DNA of 25,000 nt, taken from the NCBI RefSeq assembly GCF_030272615.1, contig NW_026728926.1, positions 7,501 to 32,500 of the forward strand, read 5' to 3'. Position 1 is the first letter of the stretch. Each line of letters begins with the position of its first letter. The position numbers and the translations under genes are program-made. The notes beneath the pieces are model-generated. The model had not been told where the DNA came from, searched no databases, and worked only from the letters and a program-made list of their open reading frames with translations. Shown here in pieces: positions 1 through 9,473 of this stretch. The DNA is from Cryptomeria japonica (Eukaryota; Streptophyta; Pinopsida; Cupressales; Cupressaceae).

Positions 1-633
1 TGCCTTTTCTGGAAATTAGTGAAGGCAGCGCATCAAAGGTGCGCAACGCTGGTGCGAACCTGGGAGCGCTCCGATGTGTGCTCCAAGGTGCGGCGTGCAC
101 GAAGTCGGACCCCGGTTTGCCCCGGGTGCGCACCTCGCGTGCACCTTGGTGCGCACACCTTGGCTGGGTTGCGCGCCCTGGTGGGCACCATGGTGCGCAC
201 CAAGGAGCGCTCCGAAGTGTGCTCCAAGGTGCGGCGTGCACGAAGTCGGAGCCCGGTTTGCCCCGGGTGCGCACCTCGCGTGCACCTTCGCCGCGGTGGG
301 CACCATGGCGTGCACGAAGTCGGAGCCCGGTTTGCCCCGGGTGCGCACCTCGCGTGCACCTTCGCCGGGGTGGGCACCTTGGTGTGCAGACCTTGGCTGG
401 GTTGCGCGCCCTGGTGGGCACCATGGTGCGCACCAAGGAGCGCTCCGAAGTGTGCTCCAAGGTGCGGCCTGCACGAAGTCGGAGCCCGGTTTGCCCCGGG
501 TGTGCACCTCGGGTGGGCACCTTGGTGCGCATGCCTTGCCTGGGCTGCGCACCAGGGCGGGCTCAAGATGGCACCCGCGTTCCTTTTTTTTCACTATCTT
601 TCAAAACGGAAATTTTAAAATCTCATTTTTTTT
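1..633. repeat. IGS subunit U1 (type A)
   Basis: It opens with TGCCTTTTCTGGAAATTAGT and GAAGGCAGCGCATCAAAGG. Its body is GC-rich, built from a recurring block of roughly 60-130 bp (GTGCACGAAGTCGGAGCCC, GGTTTGCCCCGGGTGCGCAC, CACCAAGGAGCGCTCCGAAG). It closes with GGGCGGGCTCAAGATGGCAC, then an AT-rich stretch (TCACTATCTTTCAAAACGGA, TTTTAAAATCTC) and a T-run. U12 is the same unit in the next block. Confidence 0.9.
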
Positions 634-1104
634 TGCCTTTTTCTGGAAATTAGTGAAGGCAGCGCATCAAAGGTGCGCACCTCGCTGCCCACCACGGTGC
701 GCAACGCCGGTGGGCACCCGGGAGTGCTTCGAAGTGTGCTCCAAGGTGCTGCGTGCACGTTGTCGGAGCCCGGTTTGCCCCGGGTGCGCACCTCGCGTGC
801 ACCTTCGTCGGGGTGGGCACCTTGGCTGGGTTTGCCCCGGCTGCGCTCCGAAGCGGGGTTATTGGAGCGCCGCCTCTTTTTTTGTCGGAGCGTTTGGTGG
901 GGTTTCTCGCATTGGCTCTTCCGAGGCCCGGTTGCCACCCTGGCGCGCACGAAGTCGGAAGTAGGGTTAATTGCCCGGGTGCGCACCTTTGCCAGGGTGG
1001 GCACCTTACCTGGGCTGCGCACCAGGGCGGGCTCAAGATGGCACGCGCGTTCCGTTTTTTTCACTATCTTTCAAAACGGAAATTTTAAAATCTCCTTTTT
1101 TTTT
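634..1104. repeat. IGS subunit U2 (type B)
   Basis: It has the same opening and closing sequences as U1, but a shorter body of about 470 bp. It carries a module absent from type A: a T7 run, then GTCGGAGCGTTTGGTGGGG and TTTCTCGCATTGGCTCTTCC, followed by AGGGTTAATTGCCCGGG. U9 and U13 are the matching copies. Confidence 0.9.
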
Positions 1105-1600
1105 TGCCTTTTCTGGAAATTAGTGAAGGCAGCGCATCAAAGGTGCGCACCTCGCTGCCCACCTTGGTGTGCTCTGAGGTGCGCACCCGGGAGCGCTACG
1201 AAGTGTGCTCCAAGGTGCGGCGTGCACGTTGTCGGAGCCCGGTTTGCCCCGGGTGCGCACCTCGCCTGCACCTTGGCCGGGGTGGGCACCTTGGCTGGGT
1301 TTGCCCAGGGTGCGCTCCGAAGCGGGGTTACTGGAGCGCCCCCTCTTTTTTTGTCAGAGCGTTTGGTGGGGTTTCTCGCATTGGCTCTTCCCAGGCCCGG
1401 TTGTTGGGTGCGCTCCCACCCTGGCGCGCGCGAAGTTGGAAGTTGGGTTAATTGCCCGGGCGCGCACCTTCGCCAGGGTGGGCACCTTGGTGCGCACACC
1501 TTGGCTGGGCTGCGCACCAGGGCGGGCTCAAGATGGCACCAGCATTTCCTTTTTCTCACTATCTTTCAAAACGGAAATTTTAAAATCTCGTTTTTTTTTT
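1105..1600. repeat. IGS subunit U3 (type C)
   Basis: A sister of U2 with the same T7/TTTGGTGGGGTTTCTCGC module, but with an extra GGTTGTTGGGTGCGCTCCCA stretch and a closing segment that ends GCACCAGCAT before the T-tract. U10 and U14 match it. Confidence 0.9.
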
Positions 1601-2577
1601 GCCTTTTATGGAAATTAGTGAAGGCATCGCATCAAAGGTGCGCACCTCGCTGCCCACCTTGGTGTGCTCCGAGGTGCCCACCACGGTGCGCAACGCCGGT
1701 GCGAACCCGGGAGCGCCCCGATGTGTGCTCCAAGGTGCGGCGTGCACGAAGTCGGACCCCGGTTTGCCCCGGGTGCGCACCTCGCGTGCACCTTGGTGCG
1801 CACACCTTGGCTGGGTTGCGCGGCCTGGTGGGCACCATGGTGCGCACCAAGGAGCGCTCCGAAGTGTGCTCCAAGGTGCGGCGTGCACGAAGTCGGAGCC
1901 CGGTTTGCCCCGGGTACGCACCTCGCGTGCACCTTCGCCGGGGTGGGCACCTCGGCTGGGTTGCGCGCCCTGGTGCGCACCAAGGAGCGCTCCGAAGTGT
2001 GCTCCAAGGTGCGGCGTGCACGAAGTCGGAGCCCGGTTTGCCCCGGGTGCGCACCTCGCGTGCACCTTCGGCGGGGTTGCGCGCCCTGGTGGGCACCATG
2101 GTGCGCACCAAGGAGCGCTCCGAAGTGTGCTCCAAGGTGCGGCGTGCACGAAGTCGGAGCCCGGTTTGCCCCGGGTGCGCACCTCGCGTGCACCTTCGGC
2201 GGGGTTGCGCGCCCTGGTGGGCACCATGGTGCGCACCAAGGAGCGCTCCGAAGTGTGCTCCAAGGTGCGGCGTGCACGAAGTCGGAGCCCGGTTTGCCCC
2301 GGGTGCGCACCTCGCGTGCACCTTCGCCGCGGTGGGCACCATGGCGTGCACGAAGTCGGAGCCCGGTTTGCCCCGGGTGCGCACCTCGCATGCACCTTCG
2401 CCGGGGTGGGCACCTCGGCTGGGTTGCGCGCCCTGGTGCGCACCAAGGAGCGCTCCGAAGTGTGCTCCAAGGTGCGGCGTGCACGAAGTCGGAGCCCGGT
2501 TTGCCCCGGGTGCGCACCTCGCGTGCACCTTCGCCAGGGTGGGCACCTCGGTGCGCACACCTTCTCAATGTTTTCTT
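1601..2577. repeat. IGS subunit U4 (type D, long)
   Basis: It opens with the variant GCCTTTTATGGAAATTAGTG and GCATCGCATC. The body is expanded to nearly 1 kb by repeated blocks of CACCATGGTGCGCACCAAGG plus GTGCACGAAGTCGGAGCCCG. Length differs among copies (U11 about 766, U15 about 1040), so internal blocks are being gained and lost. It lacks the usual AT-rich closing segment and ends in CTTCTCAATGTTTTCT. Confidence 0.88.
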
Positions 2578-3321
2578 GCCTTTTCTGGAAATTGGTGAAG
2601 GCAGCGCATCAAAGGTGCGCACCTCGGTGTGCTCCGAGGTGCGAACCCGAGAGCGCTCCGAGGTGCCCACGAAGTCGAAAGTCGGGTTAATTGCATTGTT
2701 TTCCCCGGGTGCGCTCCGAGGTGCGCAACATCGGCGCGCACCAAGGAGGGCTCCGAAGTGTGCTCCAAGGTGCGCACGATGGCGTGCACCTCTGGTGCGC
2801 ACGATTCGGAGCTCGGTTTGACCGGGGTGCGCACACCTTGGCTGGGTTGCGCACCTTTTGTGCGCTCCAAGGTGCGCACGAAGTCGGAGCTCGGTTTGCC
2901 CCGGGTGCGCACCTTCGCCAGGGTGCGCACCTTGATGCGCACGCCTTGGCTGGGCTGCGCACCTTGGTGGGCGCCATGGTGCGCACCTTTCGTGCGCTCC
3001 AAGGTGCGCACGAAGTCGGAGCTCGGTTTGCCCCGGGTGCGCACCTTGGTGGGCGCCATGGTGCACTCCGAGGTGCCCAAGATTGGTGCGCACCAAGGAG
3101 CGCTCCGAAGTGCGCTCCAAGGTGCGCGCGAAGTCGAAAGTTGGGTTAATTGTCCGGTTTGCCTCGGGTGCGCACCTTGCGTGCACCTTCGCCAGGGTGG
3201 GCGCCTTGGTGCGCACACCTTGGCTGGGCTGCGCACACCTTGGCACCCGCGTTTCCTTCATTTTAAATTTTTTTTTTTTACAATCTCTCAAGTGGGAAAT
3301 TCTATAATCTCAACTTTTTTT
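2578..3321. repeat. IGS subunit U5 (type E)
   Basis: It opens with GCCTTTTCTGGAAATTGGTG. The body uses a diverged block, GTCGGAGCTCGGTTTG with CCTTGGCTGGGTTGCGCACC, and twice GTCGAAAGTYGGGTTAATTG. It closes with an unusual AT-rich stretch (ATTTTAAATTTTTTTTTTTA, CAATCTCTCAAGTGGGAAAT). U16 is its copy. Confidence 0.88.
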
Positions 3322-3774
3322 GCCTTTTCAGGAAACTTTTGAATGGAGCGCATCATTGGTGCGCTCCGAAGTGTGCTCCAAAGCTCTCTCCAGCTGCGTG
3401 CACCTGCCCCGGCCGCGCACCCGGCCCCGCCCAGCTTCGCTCACCTGTCCCGGGCGTCTGGTGCGGAACCTTAGAGTAAGAAACATCACCGTGCACCTTG
3501 GCCAACGTGCGCGACTCGACCGAGCGCGCACTGGCCGAGGTGCACACCGATTTCACCTGGGTGCGCGCGCAGCACCTCGGGCGCACCGGGGTGCGCGCAC
3601 AACGCCCGGGTTGCACCGTGGCCTGTGTGCTCGGGGCGCCTCGGGTGCGCGCTCGGTGTCGCCCCCGCGCGCGCGGTAGTGCGGGCAGCGCACCCCGGCC
3701 CGGCCCGGCCCCGACGAGAACGCAAACGGGCAAAAGGTTTATTCAAATAGCATTGCGATGCCCGGCGAAAAACT
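3322..3774. repeat. 5S-proximal GC-rich spacer, 3' side of 5S copy 1
   Basis: It starts as a diverged subunit (GCCTTTTCAGGAAACTTTTG, GCATCATTGGTGCGCTCCG) and becomes very CpG-rich sequence with GTGCGCGC and GCGCGCGCGG runs. It ends in an AT-rich patch (GGTTTATTCAAATAGCATTG) just beyond the 5S terminator. I see no gene in it. Confidence 0.75.
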
Positions 3775-3780
3775 AAAAAA
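3775..3780 (-). terminator. Pol III T-run terminator of 5S copy 1
   Basis: Six consecutive T on the minus strand start immediately after the last base of the 5S gene. This is the standard simple terminator of RNA polymerase III; a second short T-run follows in TAGTTTTTCGCC. Confidence 0.85.
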
Positions 3781-3898
3781 GGGTGCAACACCGGGACTTC
3801 CCGGGAGGTCACCCATCCCAGTACTACTCCGGCCCAAGCGCGCTTAACTGCGGAGTTCTGATGGGATCCGGTGCACTAACGCTGGTATGATCGCACCC
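3781..3898 (-). rRNA. 5S ribosomal RNA gene, copy 1
   Basis: Read on the minus strand this is a complete plant 5S rRNA of about 118 nt, starting GGGTGCGATCATACCAGC and ending GTGTTGCACCC, so the two ends pair as helix I. The internal Pol III control region is intact: box A at about nt 50-64 (AGTTAAGCGCGCTTG), intermediate element at 67-72, and box C at about 80-97 (GGGATGGGTGACCTCCCG). A run of six T follows the 3' end directly. The base before the start is C, as is usual in plants, and TAAGTAC sits near -28 in place of a TATA-like element. Position 19 is G, which can pair with C59 in helix II. The gene is embedded in IGS repeats, opposite in direction to the Pol I promoter-like modules further right. 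It looks functional by sequence; expression is not shown. Confidence 0.97.
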
Positions 3899-4290
3899 GT
3901 TATGAGCTTGTCGCAGTGTGTACTTAGCAAACCGCGACCCACGTGCGAATCCACCCCGGCCACCCACCCCCGTCGAGGTGCACACCCTCCCTCGCGAAGT
4001 GCGCCCCGTTCGCCAAGTGTGAGCCCTGCCCGGGTGCGCGCACCTTGCTAGGGCGTCGGGTGTGCACCCGGCCCGGCCTACGTGCGTGCACCTGTAGGGG
4101 GCGTCGTGTGCGTGCAGTGTCCCGTCTGCAACGCGGTGCCCACACACCACCTCGGGCGCAACGACCTGCGCTCACATGTGGGCCGAGTGCACCTTGGTGC
4201 ATGTTCGGGGCGCCTCGGGTGCACGCTCGATCTTGCCCCGGTGCACCAAGGCGCTCGGTTTGCCCCGGGTGCGCACTTGGTGCAAGGTGG
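3899..4290. other. 5' flank of 5S copy 1 and GTGCAC-rich spacer
   Basis: Upstream of the minus-strand 5S start there is about 40 bp of non-repetitive flank, conserved exactly in the second copy. This is followed by spacer rich in GTGCAC, GTGCGCGC and CCTCGGGTGC words. No gene is recognised. The near flank probably contributes to 5S transcription. Confidence 0.6.
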
Positions 4291-4632
4291 GCACCCAAAA
4301 TAGGGATCAAGCACCAAAACACAAGTTTCGGGATGCAAAATGGGACCCAAGGACCACAAATGCGTTCCAAGACCCATGATGGGTCCACGAGAACAAAAAT
4401 GTGTTCCGAGACTTAATAAACAAATATTGGGTTTTAGGAGAAGAAACATGCTCTGATGCCCAAAACGAGAATCGACCCCGAAAAGGCCACAGGCCAAAAG
4501 TGGGATGCGAGACAAAAAAAAATGGGACCCGAGGACCAAAATTGGGTTCCCAGGTCGAAGACAGGGCAACCGGACAAGAAACGACCTCTAAGGCTCGAAA
4601 TGAGTCCCGACGACTAAAACTTGACAAGAAGC
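4291..4632. other. Lower-GC spacer with GGGACC/AAAATGGG words
   Basis: This is the least GC-rich part of the block. Degenerate short words recur (AAAATGGGACCC, AGGACCAAAATTGGGTTCCC, GTTCCRAGAC) with a spacing of a few tens of bases, suggesting a decayed minisatellite. No gene, RNA or mobile element is recognised. The same sequence recurs at 12228-12569. Confidence 0.6.
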
Positions 4633-5150
4633 ACCCATCAGGCACCCAACTCGACACCCATGGGATGCCGACCCACCCGGGCTTCCACCTAGCACACCTT
4701 GGCACCCACCCACCCTCGCACCCAACCTCGCACCCAACTTAGCACCTTTGAACCCACATTGGCACTCACCCTGACCCTGGCACCTTGGAACCCACATTGG
4801 CACTCACCTTGACCCTGGCACCCACCTTTGCACTCACCTTGGGACCCACCCTGGCTCCCACCTCGGCACCCACCCAGACACCCACCTTGGTTCCTTGGCA
4901 CCCACCTTGGATCCTTGGCACCCACCCCGACACCCACCTTGGCACGCAACTTGGCTACTTGCCACCCACCTTGGCTCCTTGACGCCCACCCCGACAACCA
5001 CCCCGTGACCTACCCTGGCTAGGGTTGGTGCACACCCACCCTGGTGCCCACCTTGGCACCCACCCTATGACCCACCTTGGCACGCACCTTAGTACCCACC
5101 CCGTTACCCACCCTAGGACCCACCCCGTGACCCACCTTGGCCAGGGTGGG
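4633..5150. repeat. C-rich minisatellite, truncated copy
   Basis: Degenerate 10-20-bp words of the GGCACCCACCTT type run with strong strand asymmetry: C-rich on plus, G-rich on minus. The array stops at GCCAGGGTGGG and continues as the closing segment of a GC-rich subunit, which marks the block junction. A four-tract G-quadruplex pattern on the minus strand lies at 4705-4723. Confidence 0.9.
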
Positions 5151-5788
5151 TGCCTTGGTGCGCACAACTTGCCTGGGCTGCACACCAGGGCGGGCTCAAG
5201 ATGGCACCCGCGTTCCGTTTTTTTCACTATCTTTCAAAACGGAAATTTTAAAATCTCATTTTTTTCTTTTTTTTGCCTTTTCTGGAAATTAGTGAAGGCA
5301 GCGCATCAAAGGTGCGCAATGCTGGTGCGAACCCGGGAGCGCTCCGATGTGTGCTCCAAGGTGCGGCGTGCACGAAGTCCGAGCCCGGTTTGCCCCGGGT
5401 GCGCACCTCGCGTGCACCTTCGCCGGGGTGAGCACCTTGGCTGGGTTGCGCGCCCTGGTGCGTACCAAGGAGCGCTCTGAAGTGTGCTCCAAGGTGCGGC
5501 GTGCACGAAGTCGGAGCCCGGTTTGCCCCGGGTGTGCACCTCGGGTGCGCACCTCGCGTGCACCTTCGCTGCGGTGGGCACCTTGGCTGGGTTGCGCGCC
5601 TTGGTGGGCACCATGCAGTGCACGAAGTCGGAGCCCGGTTTGCCCCGGGCGCGCACCTCCGCCAGGGTGGGCACCTTGGTGCGCACAACTTGCCTGGGCT
5701 GCGCATCAGGAAGGGCTCAAGATGGCACCCGCGTTCCGTTTTTTTCACTATCTTTCAGAACGGAAATTTTAAAATATCGTTTTTTTTT
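5151..5788. repeat. Junction remnant and IGS subunit U7 (type A, shortened)
   Basis: 5151-5274 is only the closing part of a subunit (GCACACCAGGGCGGGCTCAA and the AT-rich stretch), fused to the minisatellite. U7 proper starts at about 5275 with the usual GCCTTTTCTGG opening and is about 514 bp. It has its own variants, such as GTGGGCACCATGCAGTGCAC and GCATCAGGAAGGGCTCAAG. Confidence 0.85.
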
Positions 5789-6143
5789 GCCTTTTCTGGA
5801 AATTAGTGAAGGCAGCGCATCAAAGGTGCGCAACGCTGGTGCGAACCTGGGAGCGCTCCGATGTGTGCTCCAAGGTGCGGCGTGCACGAAGTCGGAGCCC
5901 GGTTTGCCTCGGGTGCGCCCTGGTGGGCACCATGGTGCGCACCAAGGAGCGCTCCGAAGTGTGCTCCAAGGTGCGGCCTGCACGAAGTCGGAGCCCGGTT
6001 TGCCCCGGGTGTGCACCTCGGGTGGGCACCTTGGTGCGCATGCCTTGCCTGGGCTGCGCACCAGGGCGGGCTCAAGATGGCACCCGCGTTCCTTTTTTTT
6101 CACTATCTTTCAAAACGGAAATTTTAAAATCTCATTTTTTTTT
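5789..6143. repeat. IGS subunit U8 (type A, internally deleted)
   Basis: The same opening and ending as U1, but only about 355 bp. Relative to U1 most of the central blocks are missing, with the join at GGTTTGCCTCGGGTGCGCCC. This fits loss by recombination between internal blocks. Confidence 0.85.
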
Positions 6144-6613
6144 GCCTTTTTCTGGAAATTAGTGAAGGCAGCGCATCAAAGGTGCGCACCTCGCTGCCCA
6201 CCACGGTGCGCAACGCCGGTGGGCACCCGGGAGTGCTTCGAAGTGTGCTCCAAGGTGCTGCGTGCACGTTGTCGGAGCCCGGTTTGCCCCGGGTGCGCAC
6301 CTCGCGTGCACCTTCGTCGGGGTGGGCACCTTGGCTTGGTTTGCCCCGGCTGCGCTCCGAAGCGGGGTTATTGGAGCGCCGCCTCTTTTTTTGTCGGAGC
6401 GTTTGGTGGGGTTTCTCGCATTGGCTCTTCCGAGGCCCGGTTGCCACCCTGGCGCGCACGAAGTCGGAAGTAGGGTTAATTGCCCGGGTGCGCACCTTTG
6501 CCAGGGTGGCACCTTACCTGGGCTGCGCACCAGGGCGGGCTCAAGATGGCACGCGCGTTCCGTTTTTTTCACTATCTTTCAAAACGGAAATTTTAAAATC
6601 TCCTTTTTTTTTT
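6144..6613. repeat. IGS subunit U9 (type B)
   Basis: Nearly identical to U2, including the T7/TTTGGTGGGG module. It differs by single bases, e.g. GGCTTGGTTTGCC and a missing G in CAGGGTGGCACC. Confidence 0.88.
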
Positions 6614-7108
6614 GCCTTTTCTGGAAATTAGTGAAGGCAGCGCATCAAAGGTGCGCACCTCGCTGCCCACCTTGGTGTGCTCTGAGGTGCGCACCCGGGA
6701 GCGCTACGAAGTGTGCTCCAAGGTGCGGCGTGCACGTTGTCGGAGCCCGGTTTGCCCCGGGTGCGCACCTCGCCTGCACCTTGGCCGGGGTGGGCACCTT
6801 GGCTGGGTTTGCCCAGGGTGCGCTCCGAAGCGGGGTTACTGGAGCGCCCCCTCTTTTTTTGTCAGAGAGTTTGGTGGGGTTTCTCGCATTGGCTCTTCCC
6901 AGGCCCGGTTGTTGGGTGCGCTCCCACCCTGGCGCGCGCGAAGTTGGAAGTTGGGTTAATTGCCCGGGCGCGCACCTTCGCCAGGGTGGGCACCTTGGTG
7001 CGCAAACCTTGGCTGGGCTGCGCACCAGGGCGGGCTCAAGATGGCACCAGCATTCCCTTTTTCTCACTATCTTTCAAAACGGAAATTTTAAAATCTCGTT
7101 TTTTTTTT
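6614..7108. repeat. IGS subunit U10 (type C)
   Basis: Nearly identical to U3; a few substitutions are seen, e.g. GTCAGAGAGTTTGG instead of GTCAGAGCGTTTGG. Confidence 0.88.
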
Positions 7109-7874
7109 GCCTTTTATGGAAATTAGTGAAGGCATCGCATCAAAGGTGCGCACCTCGCTGCCCACCTTGGTGTGCTCCGAGGTGCCCACCACGGTGCGCA
7201 ACGCCGGTGCGAACCCGGGAGCGCCCCGATGTGTGCTCCAAGGTGCGGCGTGCACGAAGTCGGACCCCGGTTTGCCCCGGGTGCGCACCTCGCGTGCACC
7301 TTGGTGCGCACACCTTGGCTGGGTTGCGCGGCCTGGTGGGCACCATGGTGCGCACCAAGGAGCGCTCCGAAGTGTGCTCCAAGGTGCGGCGTGCACGAAG
7401 TCGGAGCCCGGTTTGCCCCGGGTGCGCACCTTCGCCGCGGTGGGCACCATGGCGTGCACGAAGTCGGAGCCCGGTTTGCCCCGGGTGCGCACCTCGCGTG
7501 CACCTTCGCCGGGGTGGGCACCTCGGCTGGGTTGCGCGCCCTGGTGCGCACCAAGGAGCGCTCTGAAGTGTGCTCCAAGGTGCGGCGTGCACGAAGTCGG
7601 AGCCCGGTTTGCCCCGGGTGTGCACCTCGGGTGCGCACCTCGCGTGCACCTTCGCTGCGGTGGGCACCTTGGCTGGGTTGCGCGCCTTGGTGGGCACCAT
7701 GCAGTGCACGAAGTCGGAGCCCGGATTGCCCCGGGCGCGCACCTCCGCCAGGGTGGGCACCTTGGTGCGCACAACTTGCCTGGGCTGCGCACCAGGAAGG
7801 GCTCAAGATGGCACCCGCGTTCCGTTTTTTTCACTATCTTTCAGAACGGAAATTTTAAAATCTCGTTTTTTTTT
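7109..7874. repeat. IGS subunit U11 (hybrid of types D and A)
   Basis: The left half matches U4 (GCCTTTTATGG opening). The right half matches the end of U7, including GGCACCATGCAGTGCACG and CAGGAAGGGCTCAAG. It is therefore a recombinant subunit, the clearest trace of unequal exchange inside the array. Confidence 0.85.
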
Positions 7875-8507
7875 GCCTTTTCTGGAAATTAGTGAAGGCA
7901 GCGCATCAAAGGTGCGCAACGCTGGTGCGAACCTGGGAGCGCTCCGATGTGTGCTCCAAGGTGCGGCGTGCACGAAGTCGGACCCCGGTTTGCCCCGGGT
8001 GCGCACCTCGCGTGCACCTTGGTGCGCACACCTTGGCTGGGTTGCGCGCCCTGGTGGGCACCATGGTGCGCACCAAGGAGCGCTCCGAAGTGTGCTCCAA
8101 GGTGCGGCGTGCACGAAGTCGGAGCCCGGTTTGCCCCGGGTGCGCACCTCGCGTGCACCTTCGCCGCGGTGGGCACCATGGCGTGCACGAAGTCGGAGCC
8201 CGGTTTGCCCCGGGTGCGCACCTCGCGTGCACCTTCGCCGGGGTGGGCACCTTGGTGTGCAGACCTTGGCTGGGTTGCGCGCCCTGGTGGGCACCATGGT
8301 GCGCACCAAGGAGCGCTCCGAAGTGTGCTCCAAGGTGCGGCCTGCACGAAGTCGGAGCCCGGTTTGCCCCGGGTGTGCACCTCGGGTGGGCACCTTGGTG
8401 CGCATGCCTTGCCTGGGCTGCGCACCAGGGCGGGCTCAAGATGGCACCCGCGTTCCTTTTTTTTCACTATCTTTCAAAACGGAAATTTTAAAATCTCATT
8501 TTTTTTT
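7875..8507. repeat. IGS subunit U12 (type A)
   Basis: The copy of U1 at offset 7873; I see no difference in the parts compared. Confidence 0.9.
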
Positions 8508-8978
8508 GCCTTTTTCTGGAAATTAGTGAAGGCAGCGCATCAAAGGTGCGCACCTCGCTGCCCACCACGGTGCGCAACGCCGGTGGGCACCCGGGAGTGC
8601 TTCGAAGTGTGCTCCAAGGTGCTGCGTGCACGTTGTCGGAGCCCGGTTTGCCCCGGGTGCGCACCTCGCGTGCACCTTCGTCGGGGTGGGCACCTTGGCT
8701 GGGTTTGCCCCGGCTGCGCTCCGAAGCGGGGTTATTGGAGCGCCGCCTCTTTTTTTGTCGGAGCGTTTGGTGGGGTTTCTCGCATTGGCTCTTCCGAGGC
8801 CCGGTTGCCACCCTGGCGCGCACGAAGTCGGAAGTAGGGTTAATTGCCCGGGTGCGCACCTTTGCCAGGGTGGGCACCTTACCTGGGCTGCGCACCAGGG
8901 CGGGCTCAAGATGGCACGCGCGTTCCGTTTTTTTCACTATCTTTCAAAACGGAAATTTTAAAATCTCCTTTTTTTTTT
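8508..8978. repeat. IGS subunit U13 (type B)
   Basis: The copy of U2 at offset 7873, with the T7/TTTGGTGGGG module intact. Confidence 0.9.
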
Positions 8979-9473
8979 GCCTTTTCTGGAAATTAGTGAA
9001 GGCAGCGCATCAAAGGTGCGCACCTCGCTGCCCACCTTGGTGTGCTCTGAGGTGCGCACCCGGGAGCGCTACGAAGTGTGCTCCAAGGTGCGGCGTGCAC
9101 GTTGTCGGAGCCCGGTTTGCCCCGGGTGCGCACCTCGCCTGCACCTTGGCCGGGGTGGGCACCTTGGCTGGGTTTGCCCAGGGTGCGCTCCGAAGCGGGG
9201 TTACTGGAGCGCCCCCTCTTTTTTTGTCAGAGCGTTTGGTGGGGTTTCTCGCATTGGCTCTTCCCAGGCCCGGTTGTTGGGTGCGCTCCCACCCTGGCGC
9301 GCGCGAAGTTGGAAGTTGGATTAATTGCCCGGGCGCGCACCTTCGCCAGGGTGGGCACCTTGGTGCGCACACCTTGGCTGGGCTGCGCACCAGGGCGGGC
9401 TCAAGATGGCACCAGCATTCCCTTTTTCTCACTATCTTTCAAAACGGAAATTTTAAAATCTCGTTTTTTTTTT
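8979..9473. repeat. IGS subunit U14 (type C)
   Basis: The copy of U3. Differences seen: A at 9320 where U3 has G at 1447, and C at 9420 where U3 has T at 1547. Confidence 0.9.

Larger units (their letters stand above)
1..5150. repeat. Higher-order IGS repeat, right part of the upstream copy
   Basis: This stretch matches 7874-13087 almost base for base, offset 7873 at the left end and 7937 after the 5S gene. The offset grows through one 63-bp block present only in the right copy and one extra C near 11600. It contains subunits U1-U5, the 5S-bearing segment and the start of the C-rich minisatellite. The copy is cut by the left end of the window, so its first part (equivalent to 5151-7873) lies outside. 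Confidence 0.93.

Noticed and set aside
673-2598. A 641-codon open frame, with similar ones on both strands across 1-3300, 5150-8500 and 8546-11230
   Set aside because: Several frames on both strands are open at once over the same repeats, the products are Cys/Arg/Gly/His/Ala-rich without any recognisable domain, and the length changes with repeat number. GC-rich repeats with few TA-containing stops explain them.
3781-3898. 5S sequence as part of a Cassandra-type retrotransposon (5S-bearing LTR)
   Set aside because: The gene is full length with both ends and a terminator. I see no LTR-like ends, primer-binding site, polypurine tract or target duplication around it, and the flanks are IGS repeats.
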